From contig NC_083602.1 of assembly GCF_029168945.1 (NCBI RefSeq), positions 68,220,600 through 68,284,599 of the forward strand: a stretch of DNA of 64,000 bases, written 5' to 3'. A program made the translations under genes and the position numbers. This document shows positions 12,062 through 23,500 of the stretch, one piece after another (within the stretch, counting starts at the first letter, position 1; each line of letters starts with the position of its first letter). Source of the stretch: Cannabis sativa. Taxonomy: Eukaryota > Streptophyta > Magnoliopsida > Rosales > Cannabaceae. Below the pieces are notes generated by a model. The model was not told the DNA's origin, did not search any database, and was given only the letters and a program-made list of their open reading frames with translations.

Positions 12062-12408
12062 AGATGCACATCCTTGGGCGCAAGGGGCCGCTTGGGCGCA
12101 CAAAGGGTGCTGCCAGCAGCCAGCCACGCGCACAAGGTTGTGTCACCACCCCCGATTTTTTCAAAACTTTCAAAAAATCATAACTAATTCAAATAAAATC
12201 GAAATTGAGTTCTGTAAAAAAGGAAATTGCTTAATTTTTTCCAAACTATCCAATAAAAATAATTCCAAAAACGAAAATTTAATTATTTTTCATAAAATTT
12301 CACGAGCATCAATCAATAATCATATAACACACATATCAACATGAAACCATCCAAATCAACATATATCATCGTTTTAATTCATATTTCATGAAAGTAAATC
12401 ATTACCAT

Positions 12409-12421
12409 GGCTCTGGTGCCA
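12409..12421 (-). other. Primer-binding site of element B
   Basis: Read on the minus strand it is TGGCACCAGAGCC, two nt from the LTR end. It corresponds to the tRNA-iMet-type PBS TGGTATCAGAGCC with two changes. Confidence 0.7.
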
Positions 12422-14483
12422 GTTGTTGGAAATATTTTACCAGGATCTAGATTTACTACCAAGTATGTTTCATTAACATCCTAATATGAATTCTAAAACA
12501 ATGAAATAAACACATATAAAGTTAGAAAATCTTACATTGGGTGCAGCGGAATATAATGACTCCTTCCATTCAGATCTCTAGCCCTTGATTCCTTTCTGTA
12601 GCAGAGCATAATCAAGATCTGAATCTGGATTTCTTCCTCTCCTTCCTTTGATGCTGATTCTCCTTCTTGTTGTTTGGATTCTCCTACAGTTTTACACACT
12701 ATGATTGAGATACCACTTGATGTGTGTGGGCACTACTCTATCACTCAAGGATTTCGAAATTGAAGAGAGAAAAAGAGAGAGGGTGGCGCATGGCTTTTTC
12801 TCTGAAGGAAACAATGTGCAAAGTCATGAGTTTCCTGAAGCCAATACTTTCTATTTATAGAATGCCTTCTAGGTTTAGGTTAGAATTGTATGGCATTAAA
12901 ATAATAGAAAAATAAAATGGTAAACTCTTTGCATAGTGGGCGGCCATATAAGGAAATTGGGCCTCACTTTGCAACTTTCCCATTTTGTTATTTTTCATTC
13001 CCATTTTCTCAAAAATACCAATTTTCCAATTTTAACCATTTAAATGACAATTCTAATTATTTAATAACTAAAAAAATAATTATTAAATAATATTGTCATT
13101 TAATATATTTATTAATTTAGACATATAAAGTATCTTAATTAATAAATAAACCTAGAATCTCTTTTCTTTACAATTTCGCTCTTGCTTAGTGAAAATTCAT
13201 AAAGTAGACATAGTCTAACTTTAGAATTATAATTGATTAATTAAAATCAATTAATTGAGTCTTACAAGCAGTATGGTCTCAACTAGTATGGGGACCATGG
13301 GCCTATATTTCTGAGCTTCCAATAAGTCGAACCGAATTTATCAAGTCAATTCCCTAACTTATTAATTCCTTATTGAATTCACACTTAGAACTTGGAATTG
13401 CACTCTCAGTCATATAGAACGCTCTATATGTTCCACGATATAGATACGTCATTAGTTATCCATTGTTATAATCCTAATTTGATCAATGACCCTCTAATAG
13501 ATGATCTACATTGAATAGGCACTAAGTTATCGTTACACCTTCAATGTATTTTATCCTTAAAACACTTAGCTCCGTATAAATGATATTTCAGCGAAGTGAA
13601 ATGAGAGATCTCCACCATTTATCTCTGTTTAGCCAAGCTCGAAGGATATCATCGTTTCACTTCTAAATTCCTATAGAAGTTATAGACTCCATATTTATGT
13701 TAGCGCTCCCACTCAATTATACTATCATGTTCCCAAAATGTACGTATCACCCTGACCCAAAAGTAGGCTTAACTAACAAATCAAAGAACATGTATAGTAC
13801 TCTTGAGATCGAACCTAACCATATCAGGATTAAGAACATTTGATCTAGGATCAACGGGTGATATTGAATTGAATAGATATTACGGTAAATTTTAATATAT
13901 CTAATCAAAGTTCAATATCGGTCCCTTCCGATGTATACTTGTAACGCCCGTACTTTTATAAAAATATTAATTTTATTTACAAGCGTTAAACATGGAAAAT
14001 CATAATGTCGCATTTTTATTTAATACTTAAAAATGTTCACAACTGGCCAGTTTTCGAAAAAAAAAAACATAATAATTAATAACTAAAATAATTGTGACAT
14101 AAGTTTAATAACATAAATAAATAAACAGAGCGCCCTAGATCGCGCACAGTTATATGGCCCTCAGCGAGTTCACACACACAAGCATCCAAAGTTCCACGCG
14201 CCACCGACATTCTAGACTTTTAGTTACTTTGGTCTGCACATGGTAATTTAATAAGGGTGAGCTACTAAACTCAGTAAGGAAATGTGTGTCAGGTAGTCAC
14301 ATAATAAAAATAAAACTTAACTAAAAATGCACATGCACATATATAGACAACTAGCAAAACATAAACTTAATCATATCACTGGTAGCTAATAACTAGGTTC
14401 TAAGCTAAATCACATAAAATGATTACGCCCGAGTCCAACTTTGGCAAATAAACCCGAGCTATTGGACTAAATGGCGGAGGGCT

Positions 14484-14521
14484 GGGTTCAGTAAAATCGT
14501 ACCCACTACTAAATGGCCCCC
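14484..14521 (-). repeat. Shared module in element C
   Basis: GGGTTCAGTAAAATCGTACC, then CACTACTAAATGGCCCCC. It closely matches the module in leaders of the 1.9-kb-LTR family, and similarity continues for a further 20 or so bases (GACCCAA shared). Confidence 0.75.
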
Positions 14522-15231
14522 TATCTACCATATAGACCCAACAGTCAAGTATTTAACAATTATCTTCTCGGTCAAATCATGTCACATAAATTATAATCTG
14601 CCTAATTTAAATAATGCCAAACTACTATACATTATTTAACTAACATAACAATCATAACTAAATAATGTGAATCTTATAAACACACTATTTACATACATAC
14701 GTAAATAACATGAATCTTATAAACATATTATTTAAATATATACCTTTAGCAATGGCCATGCTCTAATACTGTAAACATACATAAATAACATGAATCTTAT
14801 AAACATATTATTTGAATATATATTATACAGTACATTAAATAACAAACAATAAAGAGTCAGGCAGAAAACCTTAGTTAACTTCTTTTTTACTATTCTCACT
14901 CTTCCTATGAATGTTATTACATACAGAAAACTTATTTTTTCTACTTAATTTTCTTACCTCGAATGTGGAGTACTAGCCTTGATTGCAATGAAAGTGACCC
15001 TTGAGAAATAATTGTCTTATGAAAAACCTAAATTTCATACTTATTAATTAGAACACATTATAGGGGTATATATACATATATACATATATTTATATATGAA
15101 ACCTTAAATTTGAATTTAGAAACCCAAAATTATAAAATGATATACCTTAGTTTCCAATAAGATCTAGTTGAGCACTAAAACTTGAACGTAAAATAATGGT
15201 GATGTGATGCTAATCCGATGATGGAGATAAT

Positions 15232-17133
15232 TGTTGGGTTTCATGCCCTAAATAAAACTTTATTTCAATGTAATCCAGTTTATTCAACATCAATAAAGAA
15301 ACAGAAGTATTTTTCATTCATTTGCATGTTTTGGTTCATCTTATCAATTGCTTGTCTATTTGATTTATAAATTCATCTGAAACCCTTTTCACATACTTGA
15401 TCCTGTTTATTGTATTGTCAAGATATTGGAAAGTAAACATGACTATGTGAATAAAGTTTCCTAGATTTATCAGACACAGGGTTTTACTGATATGATAATC
15501 TACAACAGAGTTTACTTGCATTTGGAGAAATGCTATGTTCTTTCCAGAGCATTGGTTAAAGTAAAGCTCAGGTTGGGTGCATGGAGTATGCATCGGAAGG
15601 GACCGATATTGAACTTTGACTTAGATTTATTAAACTTACCGTAATATCTATTCAAGTCAATATCGCCTAGTTGATCCTAGATCAAATGATCTTAATCCTG
15701 TTATGATTAGGCTCAATCTCAAGAGGTTATTCGTGTTCTTTGATTTGTTAGTTAAGCCTACTTTTGGGCCAGGGTGATACGTACATTTTGGGAACACGGT
15801 AGTGCAATTGAGTGGGAGCGCTAACATAAACATGGAATCTGTAGCTTCTATCTGGCGAATAGTAAGTAAAGGATGATCTCCTTCGAGCTTGACCAAACGA
15901 AATAAATGGTGGAGTACTCATTTCACATAAGCTGAAATATCATTTATACGAGGTTAAATGTTTTAAGGATAAAATACATTGTAGGGTGTAACAGTAATCT
16001 AATTCCTTTACAGTGTAGATCATTCATATAGAGGATTATTGATCAAATTAGGATTATAACAATGGATAACTAATGATGTGTCTATATGGTGGAACATATA
16101 GAGCATTCCATATACTGAGAGTGCAATTCTAAGTTCTATGCATGGATTCAACGGAGAATTAATAAGTCGGTGAATTTAGGTTATAAATTCTTGATCTGCT
16201 TATTGGAAGCTCGATTATATAGACCTATGGTCCCCCCACTAGTTGAGATAATATTGCTTGTAAGACTCATATAATTGGTTTTGATTAATCAATTATAATT
16301 CTCAAATTAGACTATGTCTATTTGTGAATTTTTCACTAAGTAAGGGCGAAATTGTAAAGAAAGAGTTTTAGGGGCATATTTGTTAATTATGATACTTTGT
16401 ATGGTTCAATTAATAAATATGATAAATGACAATATTATTTAATAATTATTTATAGTTATTAAATAGTTAGAATTGGCATTTAAATGGTTGAATTTGAAAA
16501 TTAGCGTTTTTGAGAAAATGAGATGCAGAAATGATTAAACTGCAAAATTGCAAAAAGTGAGGCCCAAATCCATATTGCCTAGGCCGACCACTTTTATAGG
16601 CTTTATCATCTGATATTTTTATTATTTTAATGCCAAATAATTCAAACCTAACCCTAGTGGAATGCTATAAATAGATAGTGAATGCTTCAGGAAATTTACA
16701 CTTTAACTTCTGATTTCCTTCAGAGAAAAACCTGAGCCTTCTCTCTCTCTATACCTAGCCGCCACCTTCTTCTCTTTCTTCTTCCTTGAAATTTCAAAAC
16801 CACTTAGTGTTAGAGTAGTGCCCACACACAGCAAGTGATACCTCAATCATAGTGAGGAAGATCGTGAAGAAAGACATTCAACAAGAAGGAGTTTCAGCAC
16901 TAAAGAAGGAGAGAAAGAGATCTAGGTTCAGATCTTGATAATACTCTGCGACAGAAAGGATACAAGGGTTAGAGATCTGAACGGAAGGAGTCATATTATT
17001 CTGCTGCACCCAATGTAAGGTTTCTAATACTTTATATGTGTTTATTTCATAATCGTTTTAGAAGTTCATATTTAGGGTGTTAATCAACATACTTGTGAGT
17101 AGATCTAAGATCCTGGTAAAATAATTTCCAACA
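15232..17133 (+). mobile_element. Element D: solo LTR of the 1.9-kb family inside element C
   Basis: This 1902-bp insert runs from TGTTGGGTTTCATGCCC to AATTTCCAACA and is collinear with 4999-6901, to which it is very similar. The flanks ATAAT (15227-15231) and ACAAT (17134-17138) are a 5-bp TSD with one mismatch. A TATA box, CTATAAATAG, lies at 16664-16673. There is no internal region. It is the innermost level of a four-deep nest: LINE, B, C, D. Confidence 0.9.
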
Positions 17134-18505
17134 ACAATTATGGTTATGTATGATATAGCTTGAGGTAGTATATGATGATATGATGTTTGTGGGGTAAGGT
17201 TTTGGCTATAGATGAAACAAATGAGAATAACAAAATGGAAGAAAGGGACTATGACATGGATATTGGTAATGACGAAATCGGGGAATGTTTGAGAGATTGG
17301 TTTCGCTTCTTTGAATGAGTGAGAAAATAAGTTAATTATATGGCTATTTATAGGCCTAAATCTTAACTATACTGCACCATAATTTGAAAAGAAACTATTA
17401 AATTATTAATAAAGCATCATAATCACCTTTACAATCGGTCAAACCAGTTTAATACTATCTGTAATTAATTTGAAAAAAACTACCATGCAGAGAATATCAT
17501 TCTTGACTGCGTATAATATGGAGTAACTCTCTCATTTATTGTTGCTACATAAACCGTTCTACCATGTGACTAACTATACTATTAATTACTCAAACTCTAA
17601 ATTCTTAAATATGTCCACGTCCTCTACTAGCACTAGTAACTTCTTCTTATTATATGTTATATATATTTATTGAAACAAAAGTTTTTTTAACCCTTAGTGG
17701 CCCACGTTTTCTCTTAAAAAAAATATAACTAAATGTGATGATGATAGAACACATAGAATTTAATATAACCTAATCTGCTTGTGAATCGATTAGAGATTCA
17801 AAACCCTCCTACTCCTATGTATAAACTATCATTGAACTTGAATTGATCCTTGGTGTGCCACATACCTAAAATTATTCATAAAAATAATAATTCTTTGATT
17901 TATTCCTTAATTGATTACATAAATTTAAATATAGTTTCTAACAAAATTAATCACTTAGCTATTGTAATCTCTTACTTACAAGATGTAAGAAATAAATACC
18001 ATTTTATTTATGAAGTAAAGAAACATACCACTTTCTAATAACAATAATAATAAAAAAAATACTATATTCTATGCAATAACTATTTCCACATCGAGATAAC
18101 TAGACTATCGTAATAGAAAAAAATAATCAAATATTTTGGTTATTACAATACTCCATACATCCAATACTGGTAAACTTTGCCAATGTCCTGGAAAGGACAT
18201 AACACTTTTCCAATGTGTAAGAATACCTATCGCTGATTATACCATGTCAGTCTAAATCCAGTGTACTGACAAATCAGGGAATAAACTTTCGAACATATAA
18301 TTAAGATTATATTTCACTGTGCTGACAACCCTATAATCATTAACAAATTCATATGTTTTGGACTTAAATAGAATTCATACATTATATATATAATCATGAA
18401 ATAAATCATGTGAACCATGCAACATAAAATATTATTTCTGATCTTTATTAATAAGTAAATCTGATTATATTGAAATGAGTTTTATTTAGGGCACAAAACC
18501 CAACA

Positions 18506-19252
18506 GTCTCAACCTTATGGTCCTCCTTAGAGCTTGAACAATTTGTAACTGTATTATGGAGCGTTTGGACAAAACGAAACAAGGAGAGACATGGATCGAA
18601 ACCGAAACCACATGATGTTCTCCTGTATTTTGCTCTCTCATATTTGGATGAATTTCACTCTGCTAATCATAAATCAGCTGTGAGGGAATCAGACACAGCT
18701 ACTGCCTCATCTTCAGCAAGTAATTCTGCTGTCTCTTGGCCGAATCCTCCTTCGGGACGCCTCAAACTCAACACATACGCAACAGTCAATGTAAGGAATC
18801 AAATGTCCGGGTTTGGTGTTGTTTTAAGAAACAGTTCAGGTGACATTGTTGCTACAATGTCATTGCCTTTCAAAGGCTGTTTCAAACCAGACATTATGGA
18901 AGCATTAGCTTTAATGCATAGTCTACAGTGGATCAAAGACCTTCGACTACCAATGCACTTAATTGAGACGGACTCCCTTACCGTAGTTAAAGGACTGCTT
19001 TCTTCGCATGAGCTAGTTTCTGATTGCCATTGTTTGCTTCGCAACATCTCTCTTTTAGTTTCCAATCTCCCTGGAGCCCAAATCTCACATGTATATAGAT
19101 ATGCTAATAATGCCGCTCACTTGTTGGCTAGGTTCGCTCTTTCGACGGAAACTAAATGTTCATGGTTGGAGGAAGTCCCTCCACCAATTATGCCTATTAT
19201 ATTTTAACTCTTTGTTCCAATATAATAGCATTTTATCTCAAAAAAAAAAAAA
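18506..19252 (+). pseudogene. LINE C-terminus: RNase H domain, 3' UTR and A tract
   Basis: The upstream part reads in the LINE frame toward an ORF at 18644-19207. This has an RNase H (RVT_3) fold: GFGVVLRNSSGDIVATMS, then DIMEALALMHSLQW (second acidic residue Glu), IETDSLTVV (Asp) and YRYANNAAHLLA (the usual R-x-x-N-x-x-A-H). The first catalytic Asp, normally in LNVDAA, is replaced by Tyr in LNTYAT. The domain is therefore probably dead. The stop at 19205-19207 is followed by a short 3' UTR and a 13-nt A tract, the LINE 3' end. Confidence 0.8.
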
Positions 19253-20517
19253 GAACTCCCTTAATTTATTTTAGTTTTATTAATTAAAAATGAAAAAGAC
19301 AAATAAATCCTTTAAAAATATATAAACAAAAAATAATTAGCATGTTTATCAAATTAAAACATTCTAATTATCTTTCCTAGTTATGTAAATAAAATAATAT
19401 GATTTTAGTTTTATTTCAATACAATTTAATAAAATATTGTTTTCGATTATTTTCTATTTTAAACTTACACTTTTGTAAAAGGAAATTTGATTTTCTATAC
19501 TTACATATACCTAATATTTTTTCTCTAAACACATAACATTTAATATTTGTGGGATATGACACATTTTAGAATATCCCTAAAATACCCTCATTTACATTAC
19601 CGCCTCCCCTCTCTTTTCTTCTCTCTTTGTTATAAACAAAAAAAAAATTAAAAATTAAAGTGGGCATCGGGCCCTACATCAGGCCCATCGGGCCAATCCT
19701 ATAAAATGAAAAAAATTAAAAAAAAAATAAAGTGGACATCTGACCATCGGGCCCTACATCGGGCCAGTCCTATAGATAGAATTTTTTTTAAAAAAATCCA
19801 AAATGGGCATCAGACCATCGGGCCCTACATCGGGCCATGCATCGGGCCTTCATCTTCAAGCTCATATCAAACTAGAAAATCAGATTTTCTTGCCCAGAAA
19901 GATCACAGACCCTAGATCTACTCCATCTAACCCTAGATCTAATCAAGAATGCACATATCCAACCTAAATCTATCAACTAACAACATTTTTACCATAATCA
20001 ATAAGAAAAAAAAAATAAAAAATCGAAAGGGGAAAGACTTGTCGCATGCTCAGTGGATGGGTTCCCTCCGTGGGGTGGTGGGTTCGGTGGGTTCTTTGTT
20101 CGAGTGGGGATTCGTGGGTGGTGGGATTTCAAACGCTAGAGAGAAAAGGGGCGAAGAGAGAGAGATAGTCAGTTTAGAAATGAGGGAGTAAAATTGGGTT
20201 TAAGTAAAAGTTATCCCATTTTACAAATTATGTATAATTTTAGATTAGGATACCAATTTTTTTAGCATATAATTTCAAATTTCCCTTTGTAAACGCCGAA
20301 TAAGTGACAAAGTTTGGGGTAAAATAGTTTTTTTTTTTTTTCAAAATAAATATAAAATAGAGTTGGACTTCATTTTTGTTCCATAGGATATAAAACTCTC
20401 ATCTGAAGTGAAGCAAGAAGAAAAGGAAAGGGTTTCTTTGGGAACAAGCAGAGTTAGGTTCTTCACTTCTTCTCTGAAATTTGAACAAATTTCAGCTTGA
20501 TCTTTCATTCTCAAACA
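19253..20517. other. Intergenic region and RPT5 promoter
   Basis: AT-rich DNA with no TE coding remnant. It contains the 71-bp GGGCC repeats (19660-19860), a GT-rich patch (20060-20130) and a T15 tract near 20327-20342. The RPT5 5' UTR probably begins near the pyrimidine/purine switch around 20390-20420; no clear TATA box was assigned. The short ORFs here have no recognisable content. Confidence 0.5.
19660..19860. repeat. Three 71-bp repeats carrying CATCGGGCCCTACATCGGGC
   Basis: Copies begin near 19660, 19731 and 19802. Each has a GGGCCC-containing head and an A-rich tail. GGGCC(C) is the core of plant TCP and site II elements, but the array lies 650-850 bp upstream of the RPT5 ATG, so a promoter role is only a possibility. 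Confidence 0.7.
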
Positions 20518-23500
20518 ATGGCGGCCGCCATGTTAGAAGATACGAGTTTTGAAGATGATCAATTGGCATCTATGTCCACTGATGATATTGTTAGGGCCTC
20601 TAGACTTCTCGATAACGAAATTCGAATCCATAAGGTATACCCTTTTACTTCTTATCGCGCTAGATGTAGCTAAGTTTTTCTTTCTGACTGTTTAATAATT
20701 CATATCTATATCTTCGGTTTCAGTCTGCGCTTTTAGGGTTTTCTATGGCGACCATTCTTTTTTTCTGTCACTTTTTAGATCTCTACCCGATTTCTTTTGT
20801 AAATACGGGATATTTGTACTGTGATTATTTGTTTATCCTTGCTTATGATTTTTATTATTATTGTTTAAAGGAAGAATTGCAAAGAACCAATCTAGAATTG
20901 GATTCGTACAAGGAGAAGATAAAAGAAAATCAGGAGAAGATTAAGCTCAACAAGCAGTTACCTTACTTGGTGGGCAACATCGTTGAGGTAATATTATGAT
21001 TCCCTTGAACATGGTTTCAATGCTTTTCTTATGTTGGTGATAAGTTAGTTTCCCAAGTTGCTTACAAGTTTGGTTTGAGCTGTGTTGTGTTTGTATGTTT
21101 GATATATGAATTTAAAGGAAGAATAAAGGGTTACCAAGTAAATGGGTCTGTGAGGTATTGATGTTATTATGAATGAGGGTCCCTGCTAGTGGTACTGGCG
21201 GGCGTGGTTATGTACTGATTATATGTACCAGTAAACACACCATATAAAAACAAATAACCCGCCTGCTATGTCAAATTGTGGTAGGTATGTTTCTTGTTTA
21301 CACACCACGAAATGAAGAGTAGAAAAACTTGCTCTTATTTCATTTGAGAAAGGTTTCATCTTAAAATTTACTGGAGGTAGTCATATCCCAAAGTTATGTT
21401 CTTGAAGTTCCGAGGTTTTGTTCCTTTACATTTATGTTTTGGAAGTCAGAACTCATAGGATTATCATACTAACTACTAACCATTCACTGGATTTAGATTA
21501 AGGAAATTATGATTATTTTGATAGATGTATAAATTTTGAGTTAACGGGGTCATCTATGCCATTTGATGTTTATTATGGACAACATCACCTGTTAGTATTC
21601 AACCATATTTACTTATTCCTTTTGTTTTCAGATTTTAGAAATGAATCCTGAAGATGAGGCCGAGGAAGATGGTGCAAACATCGACCTTGATTCACAGAGG
21701 AAGGGGAAGTGTGTTGTTTTGAAAACATCTACCCGCCAGGTAACTTAGTATGCAAGTCCTTTGTTCTTGTATTAAACTGATAGAGTTACAGAATAGAGCC
21801 TACTTAATCAGTCAGTTGAGCTGTGCCAAATTTATTTGCAAAAGAGTTTCTCATATTATTGATCATGCTACATATTTTGGTTATTATTAGGAAAGAGTAG
21901 CTATGTTTCTATGATGATGTGTATTGTGCACGTGTTGCTGATACAAATGAGGAAAAATTTATCTTTCAAATGGAAGAGCTAGAAGAGTCTTGCTGTGCAA
22001 AAGAGTTTCTAATATTATTTTGATCATGCTACATTTGGATATTTTGGTTATTATTAGAATAGAGTAGCTATGTTTTTACAATGATGTATATTGTGCACGT
22101 GTTTCTGATACAAACGAGGAAACATTTATCTTTCAAATGGAAGATCTAGAAGAGTTGTTGTAAATTATTATTCTATGTTTGCTCATATCTGATTGCTAAT
22201 TTCTGTGTTAACTATTGATTGCAGACAATTTTTCTACCTGTTGTCGGACTTGTTGACCCTGACAAATTAAAGCCTGGTGATCTTGTTGGAGTGAACAAAG
22301 ATAGTTACTTGATCTTGGACACGTTGCCATCTGAATATGATTCTCGAGTAAAGGCTATGGAGGTTGACGAAAAACCTACTGAAGATTACAATGACATTGG
22401 AGGACTAGAAAAGCAGGTAAGTAAAAGGCTGATGCATGTCCTTTGTGGCACTTCAAATTTTATGTTCTCAAGCACCACATGCTTACTTTTGTACTCAATT
22501 TGGTTATTATTGCACAGATCCAAGAGCTAGTAGAGGCCATTGTTCTGCCTATGACACACAAGGAACGGTTTCAGAAATTGGGGGTCCGACCCCCTAAGGG
22601 AGTGCTATTATATGGACCTCCTGGTACTGGGAAAACTTTGATGGCTCGTGCTTGTGCTGCACAGACAAATGCTACATTTTTGAAACTTGCAGGTCCACAG
22701 TTGGTCCAGGTATTGTATAGGATAGATTACTATCTTTTTCTTTTGTGAATACATACTCATATTCTGTTCTTTTGTAAGTTTTATGTTAATTTTTTATATT
22801 GTAACCTTGAAGATGTTCATTGGAGATGGAGCAAAACTTGTTCGTGATGCTTTTCAGCTTGCAAAAGAAAAATCTCCATGCATTATTTTTATAGATGAAA
22901 TCGATGCAATTGGGACAAAGCGATTTGATAGGTAATTAATGCTCTACAATTTTTTTTGTCAGTGCATTTTGATAGGATATATGTTCTAATATATAAGCAT
23001 GAATAAGTCTCAAGCTGGTGGATGACATTTTTGTTTTTGTTTTTGTTTTTGTTTAGTTTTGTCCTTTTCAAATATCTATATATAAACTTCCTTTTTACCA
23101 GCTTAGAGCGGCAATAAGAATCCTCTCTCCTAATTACCTATTTTCCTTACTTCTCCACCCCTACCAAATATATTATTATTTTTTTGTTGAACACTTGCAA
23201 AAGTGATTATTGTTAACTTTTTTTTTTGGCGTGCACATAATGCAAATACAAATGATCTTTATTTTAATTTTTTTTTCTTCCACAAATTAGTAGTAAAAAT
23301 AACCTTTTTAGAGAAAATAATCTATTCTTCTGCACCAATATTATAATGTTTATTTTTAATTACTATATAAATATTTATTATTGTAATAAATATAATATTA
23401 ATCTATAATCTATATAACAATATCTATACTAATATATAGAAGTGTGGAATGTGAATGACTTTTGTACTATTCTAACTCTTGATTTTTTGTTATTAGATGT

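Larger units (their letters stand above)
13940..18147 (-). mobile_element. Element C: other-family solo LTR, itself carrying solo LTR D
   Basis: The insert starts TGTAACGCCCGTAC and ends GGTTATTACA, giving inverted termini TGTAA/TTACA. It has a perfect TSD ATACT at 13935-13939 and 18148-18152 in the LTR of element B. Without its own insert D it is about 2.3 kb, with no PBS, coding frame or second LTR, so I read it as a solo LTR. Minus orientation is inferred because ends such as GGGCGTTACA are typical 3' ends of plant Ty3-type LTRs. Lineage is not proven. Confidence 0.7.
10154..18505 (-). mobile_element. Element B: truncated LTR element (5' LTR plus leader), minus orientation
   Basis: On the minus strand this holds one 5' LTR (12424-13939 plus 18153-18505, about 1.87 kb without its insert). 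Next come a PBS complement (12409-12421) and about 2.25 kb of AT-rich leader. The leader is collinear with those of elements E, F and F'. It stops abruptly at 10154 against LINE sequence, with GAAAAATAC shared at the joint. Gag, pol and the 3' LTR are lost, together with the adjoining LINE segment. The right end CCAACA at 18505 is followed by LINE sequence; GTCTC at 18506-18510 is the presumed single TSD copy. The small ORFs inside are not genes. Confidence 0.8.
2158..19252 (+). mobile_element. Plant L1-type LINE, decayed and split by nested LTR elements
   Basis: Order along the strand is DUF4283 half, CCHC knuckle, linker, endonuclease, reverse transcriptase, RNase H, then a 13-nt A tract (19240-19252). 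This is the usual plant L1 layout. LINE sequence occupies 2158-2484, 4377-4998, 6902-10153 and 18506-19252; the rest is inserted. Reading frames rejoin across both solo LTR insertions when one TSD copy is removed, which proves a single ancestral element. The segment between reverse transcriptase and RNase H is missing at the 10153/18506 break. The true 5' end lies upstream of 2158, probably after the MITE at 1920, and was not located. No convincing LINE target duplication was found. Confidence 0.85.

Noticed and set aside
19706..20191. Short ORFs upstream of RPT5
   Set aside because: They are formed by the GGGCC repeats and a GT-rich patch, with Lys/Asn-rich or repetitive content and no homologous look.
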